Made by a program: the position numbers and the translations under genes
Part shown: piece by piece, positions 26,266-35,502 of the stretch
How the letters are laid out: every line of letters begins with the position of its first letter
Position numbering within the stretch: the stretch's first letter is position 1
Assembly (NCBI RefSeq): GCF_000702305.1
Contig: NZ_KL370890.1
Span: 23,611-87,610, forward strand
DNA from: Allobosea sp. 117
GTDB lineage: Bacteria > Pseudomonadota > Alphaproteobacteria > Rhizobiales > Xanthobacteraceae
Length of the DNA stretch: 64,000 nt
Reading direction: 5' to 3'
The notes under the pieces: generated by a model
Told to the model about the DNA's origin: nothing
What the model saw: the letters and a program-made list of their open reading frames with translations, nothing else
The model's database searches: none

Positions 26266-27056
26266 GACGCAGCGTTCGACTTCGCCTCGCCGCGCGCGCT
26301 GAGCGCGACCAGCATCACCACGAGGAACGACACCGCGGTGAGCAGCGTGCTGATCGCCGCGATGGTCGGGTCGATCTCGTCGCGCAGCGCGGTGAACATG
26401 CGCTTGGTCAGCGTCTGGTACTGGCCGCCGGAGATGAACAGCGCCACCACGGTCTCGTCGAGCGCCGAGATGAAGGCGAACAGCAGGCCGGTGATCACGC
26501 TCGGACGGATCTGCGGTAGCGTGACGATGAAGAAGGTGCGCAGCCGGTTCATGCCGAGGCTGCGCGAGACCATTTCCTGCGCCGGGTCGAACTTCCGCAG
26601 GCCCACCAGCACCGAGGTGATGACATAGGGCAGGCCGAGCATGACATTGGCGAGGATCAGGCCGGTCATGGTCGCGAGCAGGCCGACATTGGCATAGACG
26701 AGGAACACCCCCACCGCGGTGATCACGATCGGCACCACCAGCGGCAGCATCAGCACCACCTGCAGGCTGCGCACCAGCCGCGAATTGGCGAGGTTGAGCG
26801 CATAGGCCGCGGCGGTCCCCATCACCGTGGCGATGACGGCGCTCGACACCGCGACTATGAGGCTGACGCGGGTCGCCTGCATCCAGGCGGGGCTGGCGAG
26901 ATAGGCCTCGTACCAGCGCAGTGACCAGGAGGGTGGCGGGAAGGCGAGGAAGCGCGCGCCGGAGAAGGACATCGGCACGATGATGACGATGGGGATCATC
27001 AGCCACAGCAGGACGAGGCCGACGAAGACGCGCAGCAGGATCTTCGGGACCGCCAT
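26262..27056 (-). CDS. ABC transporter permease, PotC-type
   Basis: 264-residue inner-membrane permease with six predicted helices, starting MAVPKILLRVFVGLVLLWLM. The EAA loop that contacts the ATPase is seen as EMVSRSLGMNRLRTFFIVTLPQIRP. It belongs to the spermidine/putrescine-type (PotC) group. The start overlaps the PotB-type permease stop by one base, and its end overlaps the GMC gene, so the three are translationally coupled. Confidence 0.92.
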   Translation of the reverse strand: MAVPKILLRVFVGLVLLWLMIPIVIIVPMSFSGARFLAFPPPSWSLRWYEAYLASPAWMQATRVSLIVAVSSAVIATVMGTAAAYALNLANSRLVRSLQVVLMLPLVVPIVITAVGVFLVYANVGLLATMTGLILANVMLGLPYVITSVLVGLRKFDPAQEMVSRSLGMNRLRTFFIVTLPQIRPSVITGLLFAFISALDETVVALFISGGQYQTLTKRMFTALRDEIDPTIAAISTLLTAVSFLVVMLVALSARGEAKSNAAS

Positions 27057-27928
27057 CAGCGTGCCCCCATGATGCGCTCGAACGGGATCACGAGGCTGGC
27101 CAGGCGGAAGATGAAGAACACGCAGGCGAGCAGCACCACGCTGATCGAGGAGGCCGCACCCCACTCGTTGTAGACCTCGATATTGCGCGAGACCAGCATC
27201 GAGACCATGTAGGTCCGCCCGCCGCCGAGCAGCTCCGGCGTGATGTAGAAGCCGAGCGTCAGCACGAAGACCAGCACCATGCCGGCGACCACGCCGGGCA
27301 GCGACAGCGGCAGGAACACGCGCAGGAACACGTGCAGCGGCGTGCCGCCGAGGCTCGCCCCCGCCATGGTCAGTTCGGGCGGGATCTTCTGCATTGTGGC
27401 GTAGAGCGGCAGCACCATGAAGGGCAGCAGGATGTGCACGGTGGCGACGATGGTGCCGAACTCGTTGTTGACCAGCGTGAGCGGGGCGTCGATCAGCCCG
27501 AGGTCGGTCAGCGCCGAATTCACCAGTCCGCGCCGCTGCAGCAGGATCAGCCAGGCATAGGCACGCACCAGCACGCTGGTCCAGAACGGCAGCACCACCA
27601 TCGCCAGGATGAAGATGCTCCAGCGCCGCGACGCCCCCGCCGCCACATAGGCGACGGGATAGCCGAGGATGAGCGCCGCGGCCGTCACGATGAAGGCCAT
27701 TCGGAAGGTCTGCAGGAAGGTCATCCAGTAGACGTCGTCGGTGAGGAACCGGGCGTAGTGCGCCAGGGTGAACCCGCCGTCCTGCCGCACCGACTGCCAG
27801 GCGAGCCAGCCGAGCGGCACCACCAGCAGGCAGCCGACGACGGCGAGCGCCGGCGCCAGCAGCAGCAGGATCAGGCGGCGCTCGCGCCGGTCGTGCGCGA
27901 CCGAAGGATTGATCGGCGACGTCGACAT
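27056..27928 (-). CDS. ABC transporter permease, PotB-type
   Basis: 290-residue inner-membrane permease, partner of the PotC-type subunit. TM1 is LILLLLAPALAVVGCLLVVPLGWLA; the EAA loop reads ELTMAGASLGGTPLHVFLRVFLPLSLPG. Start ATG 27928 has GAGGAAG upstream and is preferred over ATG 27967. Lies 87 bp after the substrate-binding protein gene. Confidence 0.92.
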   Translation of the reverse strand: MSTSPINPSVAHDRRERRLILLLLAPALAVVGCLLVVPLGWLAWQSVRQDGGFTLAHYARFLTDDVYWMTFLQTFRMAFIVTAAALILGYPVAYVAAGASRRWSIFILAMVVLPFWTSVLVRAYAWLILLQRRGLVNSALTDLGLIDAPLTLVNNEFGTIVATVHILLPFMVLPLYATMQKIPPELTMAGASLGGTPLHVFLRVFLPLSLPGVVAGMVLVFVLTLGFYITPELLGGGRTYMVSMLVSRNIEVYNEWGAASSISVVLLACVFFIFRLASLVIPFERIMGAR

Positions 27929-28015
27929 GGAAGCTTCCTCGCTAAACTCTTCCCGGCCGGATGGCATCGTCCGGCCGGAAAGAACGTGCTTTCAACAGCT
28001 TAGGTTAGCCGTCGC

Positions 28016-29053
28016 TCACTTCTGGATGAACGACGCCCAGCGCTTCTGCGCCTCCTCGCCCGCCGGCGAGCTCCACCACGCCACCGAGATCAATATCTGC
28101 TTGGCGGCGTTCTCCGGCGAGCTCGGCATCTGCGCGGCGCGCTCGGGCGAGATCTTGCCGGTCTTGTAGGCGGCGGGGTTGCCCGGGCCGTAGTCGATAT
28201 AGGCCGGGAAGTTCGCCTGGATGTCGGGCGAGATCGCCGCGTTCAGGAACTTGTAGGAGGTCTCCAGATTGGGTGCGCCCTTGAGGATGCAGAGCGAGGT
28301 CTCCTGCAGGAAGCCCTGGTTGAAGGTGTAGCCGACCGGCGCCCCCTCCTTCATCACCGCGGTGACGCGGCCGTTCCACGCCATCTCCATGTCGATCTCG
28401 CCATCGGCCAGCAACTGCGCCGACTGGGCGCCGGAGGTCCACCACACGGTGACGTGGGGCTTCAGTTCCTCCAGCTTCTTGAAGGCGCGGTCGACATCGA
28501 GCGGATAGAGCTTGTCGGCCGGCACGCCGTCGGCCAGTAGCGCGGCCTCGAGCGTGGCCATCGGATGGCTGCGCAGCGCCCGCGTGCCCGGGAACTTCTT
28601 TACGTCCCAGAAATCCGCCCAGCTTTTTGGCCCGTTCTCGCCGTACTTCTTCTTGTTGAAGGCAAGAACCGACGAATAGAACTCGTAGGGAACCGAATAG
28701 GCCGTCTTGTATGCCGCCGGGATCTCGGCCGCGTTCGGCAGTTTGGAGAAGTCGAGCTTCTCGATCATGCCCTGCTCGCCGCCGCGGATGCAGTCCTTGG
28801 TGGGCGTGTCGATCACGTCCCAGACCGGCTTGCCGGTCGCGGTCTGGGTCTTCAGCACCGGCCAGGCGTCGGGCGAGGAATCCTGGTTGATGGTGATGCC
28901 GAGCAGCTTGGCGGCCGGATCGAGGATGGCCTTGGTCTGGGCCTCCTGATAGGCGCCGCCCTGGGATACGAAGGTGATCTGTTCGGCCGAGGCGGCCGCG
29001 GCCGACAGCAGCAGGGCCACCGCCATGGTCGAGATCGAGAGTGTCACGCGCAT
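28016..29053 (-). CDS. ABC transporter substrate-binding protein, PotD-type
   Basis: 345-residue periplasmic binding protein. The signal peptide (about 23 residues) ends SAAAASA-EQITF. QITFVSQGGAYQEAQTKAIL starts the type II binding fold and VWDVIDTPTKD, PYEFYSSVLAFNKKKYG and ETSLCILKGAPNLETSYKFLNA are typical of the family 1/polyamine group. The likely ligand is a small cation or zwitterion, but the pocket residues do not let me name it. Confidence 0.9.
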   Translation of the reverse strand: MRVTLSISTMAVALLLSAAAASAEQITFVSQGGAYQEAQTKAILDPAAKLLGITINQDSSPDAWPVLKTQTATGKPVWDVIDTPTKDCIRGGEQGMIEKLDFSKLPNAAEIPAAYKTAYSVPYEFYSSVLAFNKKKYGENGPKSWADFWDVKKFPGTRALRSHPMATLEAALLADGVPADKLYPLDVDRAFKKLEELKPHVTVWWTSGAQSAQLLADGEIDMEMAWNGRVTAVMKEGAPVGYTFNQGFLQETSLCILKGAPNLETSYKFLNAAISPDIQANFPAYIDYGPGNPAAYKTGKISPERAAQMPSSPENAAKQILISVAWWSSPAGEEAQKRWASFIQK

Positions 29054-29117
29054 TCCGGTTCTCCTCTAGGTCCTTTTTGTCGGCCGCTGACGTTCGTGAG
29101 ACGATGATCGCGGCGCG

Positions 29118-30422
29118 TCATCGCCCTATGGCGTCGAGGAACTGGTACCAGCCCGCGACCAGGCGGACGGCGGGTTCGCGCAGTCCGTAGAAGGGAATGG
29201 GATGGAGCGGCTGTCGCGTCAGCAGGCCGAGGTCCGGCTTGCCGCCGGTAACCAGCGCGGCGACATGGCGGCCGATCCCGGAGGCGAGCGCGACGCCGGT
29301 GCCGTTGTAGCCGACCGAATAGACGACGCGCTCGTCGAGCCGGCCAAGATGCGGCAGGCTGTCGAGCGTCATCGCCACCAGCCCCGACCAGCGATGCGTC
29401 ACCTTCACCGAGGCGAGCTCGGGGAACTGGCGCACCATCTCCTTCTCCAGCGCGGCGAAGGCGGATTGCGTGTCGGTCTTGCCGAAGGCACCGCGCCCGC
29501 CATAGAGCAGGCGATCGCCGGATTTGCGGAACCAGCGCATCATCCGCCGCGTCTCGGTGTAGCTGCGCCCGGTGGCGAGCAGTCCGGCGCCCGGCGTGCC
29601 GGCCAGCGGCTCGGTGGCGATCATCGCCGATCGGAACGGGATGATAGCCTTGCGCACCGGTGCCGTCGCCGGCGTCAGGTCGGAATAGGAGTTGGTGGCG
29701 ATCACGAGCTGGCGCGCGGTGATGCGTCCGCCCGGCGTCTCCACGATCACGCCCGCGCCGTCTCGCCCGAAGCGGATGACCGGCGTGCCCTCATAGATGG
29801 CGATCCCCTCGGCCTTGAGTCCGGCGGCCAGCCCGAGGACGAAATTCAGCGGATGGATAACCCCGCCATGGGTGCTGAGCATGCCACCGGTGAAGCCGCG
29901 CGAGCCTGTCTCGGCCGCCACCTCCCCGGCGCTCAGGATGGATATGCCGCGATCGCCCAGCGCCTCGCGCAGCCAGGCCGCCTCGCTCTTCAGCACCTCG
30001 AGCGTGTGGGCATTGTGGGCGCAGCGCAGCGAGCCCGAGGGCCGGTAATCCGCGCCCTCTATGCCGAGCTCCTCGACGAGTTGCCCGACATGCTCGACCG
30101 CCTCAAGTCCGAGATCGTGCATGCTGCGGGCGGTGTCGAGGCCGTATCGCGCGGCAATATCCTTGAAGCCGATGCGGAACTTGCCGGACACCACGCCGCC
30201 GTTGCGCCCGCTGGCGCCCCAGCCGATGCGGTTCGCTTCGAGCACCACCGGCGACAGCCCGGCCTTGGCGAGATAGCGCGCCGTGGAAAGCCCGGTATAG
30301 CCGCCGCCGATGATGGCGACGTCGAAGGCCTGGTCGCCCGACAGGCTTCCGATCTCCGGCCGGGCGACCGAGGTCGCCCGCCAGAGGGAGTCGATGTCGA
30401 CCGGGGAGGGATGGGTGGCCAT
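29118..30422 (-). CDS. FAD-dependent amine oxidoreductase (DAO family, PuuB-like)
   Basis: 434-residue flavoprotein of the D-amino-acid-oxidase fold. FAD motif FDVAIIGGGYTGLSTARYLAKAGLSPVVLE is near the N-terminus, followed by GWGASGRNGGVVSGKFRIGF, which is typical of gamma-glutamylputrescine/glycine oxidase relatives. The C-terminal YSVGYNGTGVALASGIGRHVAALV closes the FAD site. Expected to oxidise a C-N bond, which fits with the adjacent polyamine-type importer. Start overlap with neighbours is absent; the gap to the HAD gene is 17 bp. Confidence 0.9.
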   Translation of the reverse strand: MATHPSPVDIDSLWRATSVARPEIGSLSGDQAFDVAIIGGGYTGLSTARYLAKAGLSPVVLEANRIGWGASGRNGGVVSGKFRIGFKDIAARYGLDTARSMHDLGLEAVEHVGQLVEELGIEGADYRPSGSLRCAHNAHTLEVLKSEAAWLREALGDRGISILSAGEVAAETGSRGFTGGMLSTHGGVIHPLNFVLGLAAGLKAEGIAIYEGTPVIRFGRDGAGVIVETPGGRITARQLVIATNSYSDLTPATAPVRKAIIPFRSAMIATEPLAGTPGAGLLATGRSYTETRRMMRWFRKSGDRLLYGGRGAFGKTDTQSAFAALEKEMVRQFPELASVKVTHRWSGLVAMTLDSLPHLGRLDERVVYSVGYNGTGVALASGIGRHVAALVTGGKPDLGLLTRQPLHPIPFYGLREPAVRLVAGWYQFLDAIGR

Positions 30423-30439
30423 GGCCGTCGCACTCGATG

Positions 30440-31162
30440 TCAGGCGGCCGCGCGGGTGTCGGCGAGTTCCGCGTCGACCGCGTCGGCGAGCTGCTTCAGC
30501 GAGGAGAAGTGGAAGTCCGACTTAGTCAGCACCTTGGGATCCGGCGTGCCGCCGAAACCCTTCTGGCCTTGGCGACGCTCGATCCAGCAGGTGACATAGC
30601 CCTCGGCCTTGGCGACGCCGATGTCGTGATGCTGGCTCTGCGCGACATGCAGGATTTCGGACTGCTGGAAGCCGAGCGCCGACTGGCGCCCCTTGTTGAA
30701 GGCGAAGAAGCGGGGGTCCGGCTTGGCGCATCCGGTCTCGTCGCAGGTGACGCTGTCGTGGAACGGATTGCCGAGCGTCGCCGCATAGGCGGAGAAGGCG
30801 GTGCGGTCGGCATTGGTCATGGCGACCAGCCGGAAGTTCTTCCTGAGCCGGCAAAGCGCCTCGACGGAATCGGCGAAGGCCGGCCAGCGCAGCACCGCGA
30901 GCTGGAACGCCTCGGCGGTGGCTTCGTCGTTGTTGAAGCCGCATTCATTGGCGAGCGACAGATAGACATCCTTCATGGCGAAGGAGGAGCGCCCGTAGAA
31001 CTTGTCCCGGCCGCGCTTGTAGGGCTCGAAGATCTCGTCGTCGCTCGCCGCGGCAGCCTTCGGGCCACCGAGCGTACGCACCGCGCCCAGGACACCCGTC
31101 TCGAAGTCGATCAGCGTGCCGACGACGTCGAACGTCATGACCTTGAAATCGGTGAACTTCAT
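30440..31162 (-). CDS. Haloacid dehalogenase type II-like hydrolase, copy 1
   Basis: 240-residue HAD-superfamily protein. Nucleophile Asp12 is in VMTFDVVGTLIDF, motif II is LVAMTNAD, the motif III Lys is in CAKPDPRFFAF, and motif IV is SQHHDIGVAKAEGY. In characterised L-2-haloacid dehalogenases, motif IV normally reads SSNxxD; here it is AQSQHHD, replacing residues important for halide release. Hydrolysis of a different substrate, or a phosphatase role, is therefore possible. It is clearly a paralogue of the gene at 32395-33111, on the other side of the ABC ATPase. Confidence 0.88.
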   Translation of the reverse strand: MKFTDFKVMTFDVVGTLIDFETGVLGAVRTLGGPKAAAASDDEIFEPYKRGRDKFYGRSSFAMKDVYLSLANECGFNNDEATAEAFQLAVLRWPAFADSVEALCRLRKNFRLVAMTNADRTAFSAYAATLGNPFHDSVTCDETGCAKPDPRFFAFNKGRQSALGFQQSEILHVAQSQHHDIGVAKAEGYVTCWIERRQGQKGFGGTPDPKVLTKSDFHFSSLKQLADAVDAELADTRAAA

Positions 31163-31199
31163 TTTCTTCGTTCCTTTTGGCAGATGTCGGGAATTCGGG

Positions 31200-32291
31200 T
31201 CAGCGGGCTTGCGGCACGACGATGGTGTCGTCCGGGTGGATGGCGACGGCGATGCGCTCGCCGGGCGCCTTCAGCAGCGATCGGCCCTGGTGGTTGCTCG
31301 GCACCCTGAGGCTGAGCCGCGCACCGCGGTCGAGTTCCAGGAAGATGCGGATGCTCTCGCCCTGGTAGAGCGTCTCGGTCACGACGCCGCTCAGCAGGTT
31401 CGGCGTCCCCGGCACGGCGTCCGGGGCGGCAGTGAGCTTCTCGGAATGGACGACGAGGAACAGTTCCGCGTCGTTCGGCACCGCCCGCGCGCAGACGAGG
31501 CGCGTGCCGTCGAGATCGACCGAGCGGTCGTCGACGCGCCGGACCGGCAGAAGCGTGGCCTCGCCTATGAAGCCAGCAACGAAGGAATCCGCCGGATTGT
31601 CGTGGAGGCGCTCCGGCGTATCGACCTGGACCAGTCGTCCCTTGTTCATGATGGCGATGCGGTCGCTCATGGTGAGCGCCTCGCGCTGGTCGTGCGTCAC
31701 ATAGATCATGGTGGCGGCGAGCTTGCGGTGCAGATGCTTGAGCTCGATCTGCATGGTCTCGCGCAATTGCTTGTCGAGAGCGGAGAGCGGCTCGTCCATC
31801 AGGATCAGGCGCGGTTCGAAGATCATGGCGCGGGCGAGCGCGACGCGCTGGCGCTGGCCGCCGGACAATTCGTGGATCTTGCGTTCGCCGAAGCCACCGA
31901 GCTCCACCATGTCGAGCGCCGCCTTGAGCCGCGCCGGCCATTCGGATTTCGGCATGCGCCGCGCGCGCAGCGGAAAGGTCACGTTGTCCGCGACATTCAT
32001 GTGCGGGAACAGCGCGTAGTTCTGGAACACGATGCCGATGTCGCGCTTGTGCGGCGGCTCGAGGGTGATGTCGCGCTGGCCGAGGAAGATCGAACCGGAG
32101 GTCGGCTGGACGAAGCCGCCGAGAATGCCGAGCAGCGTCGTCTTGCCCGAGCCGGACGGCCCGAGGATCGAGACGAACTCGCCCGGCGCGACCTCGAGGT
32201 TGGTCTCGTCGAGCGCGCGGAAGCTTCCATAGAATTTGGAAGCGGCCCGAATGGAGACCCCTACTGTGTCGCGAGCAATCGTTCTCGACAT
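31200..32291 (-). CDS. ABC transporter ATP-binding protein, PotA-type
   Basis: 363-residue ATPase energising the PotB/PotC-type permeases. Walker A GPSGSGKT is at about residues 44-51, Q-loop VFQNYALFPHMNV follows, then signature LSGGQRQRVALARAM, Walker B LILMDEPLSALD and switch His in IYVTHDQREALTMSD. A C-terminal TOBE_2 regulatory domain begins near residue 280. The start is ATG 32291; the frame runs on upstream only as a shadow of the noncoding gap. Sits between two HAD paralogues. Confidence 0.94.
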   Translation of the reverse strand: MSRTIARDTVGVSIRAASKFYGSFRALDETNLEVAPGEFVSILGPSGSGKTTLLGILGGFVQPTSGSIFLGQRDITLEPPHKRDIGIVFQNYALFPHMNVADNVTFPLRARRMPKSEWPARLKAALDMVELGGFGERKIHELSGGQRQRVALARAMIFEPRLILMDEPLSALDKQLRETMQIELKHLHRKLAATMIYVTHDQREALTMSDRIAIMNKGRLVQVDTPERLHDNPADSFVAGFIGEATLLPVRRVDDRSVDLDGTRLVCARAVPNDAELFLVVHSEKLTAAPDAVPGTPNLLSGVVTETLYQGESIRIFLELDRGARLSLRVPSNHQGRSLLKAPGERIAVAIHPDDTIVVPQAR

Positions 32292-32394
32292 GCTGTCCCG
32301 TTTCAGAAATCCAGGGGAATGGTTGGTGCCTCGGCGGAGCCGCCGCCGATGATGGCGGCCCCGCGCGGGGGTCGTTCCTCGGCGCGCATCGACC

Positions 32395-33111
32395 TCATCC
32401 TTCCCGGTCCACCGCGTCTGCGAGTTCCACCAGGCTCGCATAGTGGTAGTCGGGCTCGGTCACGACGGCGGGGGCCGGCGAGCCGCCGAAGCCCTTCTTG
32501 CCCCTGCGCCGCTCGATCCAGGCCGTGCGATAGCCGAGTTGCCGCGCCACGCCGATGTCGTGGTACTGGCTCTGCGCGACGTGGAGATAGTCCCCCAGCC
32601 TGAAGCCCTGCGGGCTCTGGCGTCCCCGGGCATAGGCGAAGAACTGGGGATCCGGCTTGCAGGTGCCGACATCCTCGGCGGTCACCGTATCGTCGAAGGG
32701 CTGCTCCATCGTCCGCACGAAATGATCGAGCGCCCAATTGTCGGAATTGGTCATCGCCACGAGACGAAAGCGCTTCCGCAGCCGCTTCAGCGCGTCGACT
32801 GTGTCGGGAAACGCCGGCCACGCCGGAACCGACTGCCGGAACCCCTCCACCGTGGCCTCGTCGGCGGGAAGTCCCAGCTCCGCGGCCATGGTGCGGTAGG
32901 CCGGCGCCATCATCGGCGGGAAGGGCAGGCCGGGCGTCCGGTCGTGCTCGATCGCTTCCGCCTTTCCATAGCTCAGCAGGATCGCCTCGTCGTCGAGCTG
33001 CAATCCCGCCCGCTCGGCGATCGGGCGGACATAGTCGAGGATGCCGGCCTCGAAATCGATCAGGGTGCCGACAACGTCGAAGGTGAGAATCTTGAAATCG
33101 CTGAGGTTCAT
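32395..33111 (-). CDS. Haloacid dehalogenase type II-like hydrolase, copy 2
   Basis: 238-residue HAD protein, first gene of the nine-gene operon. ILTFDVVGTLIDFEAG holds the nucleophile Asp; RFRLVAMTNSDNWALDHF is motif II, CKPDPQFFAYARGRQ carries the Lys, and HVAQSQYHDIGVARQLGY is motif IV. It shares the unusual AQSQxHD motif IV with copy 1, and the two also share WIERRxGxKGFGG and SLxxLADAVD near the C-terminus, indicating duplication with conserved specificity. A divergent LysR gene begins 77 bp away. Confidence 0.88.
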   Translation of the reverse strand: MNLSDFKILTFDVVGTLIDFEAGILDYVRPIAERAGLQLDDEAILLSYGKAEAIEHDRTPGLPFPPMMAPAYRTMAAELGLPADEATVEGFRQSVPAWPAFPDTVDALKRLRKRFRLVAMTNSDNWALDHFVRTMEQPFDDTVTAEDVGTCKPDPQFFAYARGRQSPQGFRLGDYLHVAQSQYHDIGVARQLGYRTAWIERRRGKKGFGGSPAPAVVTEPDYHYASLVELADAVDREG

Positions 33112-33187
33112 CGGATGCCTAGCCGCCTTTTACGAACACGAGCGAACGCTAGCCGGCTTGCAGGAATGACAGAAATGATATGTTCTC

Positions 33188-34075
33188 ATGCGCACATCGA
33201 ATTTTGTCATGGTCATCGACATGCGCCTCGATATCGACTCCCTGCGAGCATTCAAGACCGTGCTGGAACTCGGCGGCGTGACGCGTGCCGCCCACAAGCT
33301 GAACCTGACCCAGTCGGCGGTCAGTCATAAGCTGACGCGGCTGGAGGAGCGCATCGGCCGCCCCATCCTCCTGAAAGGCAGCAGCGGCTTCGTCCCGACC
33401 TCCGACGGGCGGAGCCTGCTGTCCTATGCCGAGCGCCTGATCGCCCTGCATGACGAGGCGGCGGCCCATTTCCGATCGTCCGAGCTCGCTGGCGAAGTCC
33501 GGCTGGGCGCCACGGAGGATGCGGCCAGCGAGTGGCTGGCGGCCGTGCTGGGCCGGTTCCGCAGGCTGCACCCGCGCGTCTCTCTGAGCATTCGCGTGGC
33601 GCAGAGTCTCGTCCTGGAGCAATGGCTCAGGGCGGGAGACCTCGACCTCGCTATGATGCAGATATTCGTTCACGACAAGACACCGCACGACCTCGAATTG
33701 TGGCGGGAAGACCTGATCTGGGTGCAGTCGACGGATCATCCCTTCACCCTTGAGAGCAGCATTCCGTTCGTGTCCTTCGACGAAAACTGCTTCTACCGCC
33801 GCGCGGCGCAGGAAGCGCTTGCCGTGACGGGCCGAAGCCTGAACGTCGTCCTGGAGTGCCCGAGCTGCGACGGCGTGACGGCCGGGATTCGCCACGGGCT
33901 GGGCGTGGGTGTAATCGGCCGCCGGCATCTCGAGCCCGGTCTGATGGAGATCGAGCACGGCCTTCCGGCCTTTCCGCAGATCTGCCACATCGCCCGCTCG
34001 GGCAAACGTTTATCCGCAGATCTGGAGAAGACCCTGATGGAAGCCGTCTCCCAGGAGATGGTTCACGACATGTAA
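33188..34075 (+). CDS. LysR-family regulator of the adjacent catabolic operon
   Basis: Up to 295 residues; the conserved part begins at MRLDIDSLRAFKTVLELGGVTRAAHKLNLTQSAVSHKLTRLEERIG (ATG 33221), so the upstream ATG at 33188 may add a non-native tail. The effector-binding domain follows (SELAGEVRLGATEDAASEWLAAVLGRF). It is divergent from the HAD/ABC operon, 77 bp apart, the classical arrangement for a LysR activator and its target. Confidence 0.9.
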   Translation: MRTSNFVMVIDMRLDIDSLRAFKTVLELGGVTRAAHKLNLTQSAVSHKLTRLEERIGRPILLKGSSGFVPTSDGRSLLSYAERLIALHDEAAAHFRSSELAGEVRLGATEDAASEWLAAVLGRFRRLHPRVSLSIRVAQSLVLEQWLRAGDLDLAMMQIFVHDKTPHDLELWREDLIWVQSTDHPFTLESSIPFVSFDENCFYRRAAQEALAVTGRSLNVVLECPSCDGVTAGIRHGLGVGVIGRRHLEPGLMEIEHGLPAFPQICHIARSGKRLSADLEKTLMEAVSQEMVHDM

Positions 34076-34329
34076 TCATGTTGACTTCCAACTCATGCCT
34101 ATGAGCTGACCTGCCGCCTGTTCCTGACGTCCTAGCCCTCGCCGCCGGCATTGCGGCAGGCGATCCTCCTCCATTCTCGGGATGAGCTTACCGGCCGGGC
34201 CGCTGCCGCGGCCCGTCATGCCATCCCATCACCTTGCGCTTACATTTTGTTGGGCTCGCACCGAGCCGTTGACGGACCGCAGGAGACCAACGATCCGACG
34301 CGGGTTCAATTGAAAAAAAATCTGGCCGG

Positions 34330-34346
34330 CATTACATTATGTAATG
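34330..34346 (+). promoter_or_regulatory. Palindrome overlapping the start codon of a LysR gene
   Basis: CATTACAT-t-ATGTAATG is a perfect 17-bp dyad whose last three bases are the ATG of the following LysR gene. It contains the LysR-box pattern T-N11-A. Binding here would block translation start or transcription, so negative autoregulation is likely. The rest of the gap 34076-34329 shows no gene; an A-rich tract lies at about 34311-34320. Confidence 0.6.
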
Positions 34347-35306
34347 CGTAAGCTTCGCCTTGCCCTGCCCTCCATGAATGGCTTCTTCACCTTCGAGGCG
34401 GCGGCGCGCTGTGGCAATTTCGCCCGCGCCGCCGAGGAACTCAACGTGACCCCGGCGGCGGTGAGCCGGATGATGGGCCGGCTGGAGGAGCATCTGGGCA
34501 TCAGCCTGTTCGAGCGCATGCCCGGCGGCGTCACCCTGACCGAGGCCGGGCGCATCCTTTACGAGGCGATCTCCCGCGGCTTCTCGGGCATCGAGCATGC
34601 GCTGCGCGAGATCGAGGACCGCAAGACCGGGGTCGAGACGGTCACGCTCTCGGTCTCGACCGGCTTCACGACGCACTGGATCATGCCGCACATGGCGGAG
34701 ATCAAGCGCGCCTTTCCCTCGCTCGAGCTGCGCTTCCAGCTCATCATGTCGGCGCTCTCCGGGCCGGTCACCGATGTCGACCTCGGCATGCGCTTCGTCG
34801 ACGGGCCGGACGAGCGCCACGAGGCGAGCTACATCATGCCGGAGATACTGGTGCCGATCTGCAGCCCGGGCTATCGCGACGGGCAGCGGGGCTCGATCGC
34901 CGACGCGGCAAGCCCGGTGGAGACGCTGATCGATCTCGGCGAGGCACAGCCGGACTGGTCGCAGGTGTTCTTCCCCGGCGATCCGGGCGCCGCGACCAAC
35001 TCAATGATCTTCTCCGACTATGCGATCGTCGTGCAGGCGGCGATGCTCGGCCAGGGGGTGGCGCTCGGCTGGCTGAACGTCACCTGTCACTGGCTGCGGA
35101 CGCAGGCGCTGGTGCCCGCGAGCCCGCGGGTCAAGGTCACCGGCCGGCACTGCCAGTTCGTGCGCTCGCGCGACAAGCCGCTGCGGCCGATCGTGGCCGA
35201 GGTCCGCGACTGGATTATCGCCCGCCTCGCCGAGGATGTCCGGCACGTGGCCGAGCTCTATCCGGAGCTTCGGCTCGACGCGATGCTCGAACGCGGCCGC
35301 GGCTAG
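34344..35306 (+). CDS. LysR-family regulator, GcvA-like
   Basis: 320-residue regulator. The N-terminus LALPSMNGFFTFEAAARCGNFARAAEELNVTPAAVSRMMGRLEEHLG is typical of the GcvA/AmpR-like subgroup (LPxLNALRxFEAAARHxSF pattern). The effector domain contains VTLSVSTGFTTHWIMPHMAEIKRAFPSLELRF. No enzyme gene is directly downstream except the autotransporter 196 bp later on the same strand, so its targets are uncertain. Confidence 0.9.
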   Translation: MRKLRLALPSMNGFFTFEAAARCGNFARAAEELNVTPAAVSRMMGRLEEHLGISLFERMPGGVTLTEAGRILYEAISRGFSGIEHALREIEDRKTGVETVTLSVSTGFTTHWIMPHMAEIKRAFPSLELRFQLIMSALSGPVTDVDLGMRFVDGPDERHEASYIMPEILVPICSPGYRDGQRGSIADAASPVETLIDLGEAQPDWSQVFFPGDPGAATNSMIFSDYAIVVQAAMLGQGVALGWLNVTCHWLRTQALVPASPRVKVTGRHCQFVRSRDKPLRPIVAEVRDWIIARLAEDVRHVAELYPELRLDAMLERGRG

Positions 35307-35502
35307 ATGCGATCGCCCCGGTCCGGGCGATGGCGATATCGCAGGCGCGGATGAGGCGGCCTCTGCTGCCGCAGGACTTACCCCTTGGGGTAATGGCGCT
35401 TTCCGCCGTCCGTTTGCATCATCGCCCGTCGTAAGGTCCGCGCTGCACCGGGGGGAGCGGCCGGCCTGGGGCGGGACGGGCTCCGGCTGGTTGGGGAAGG
35501 CG

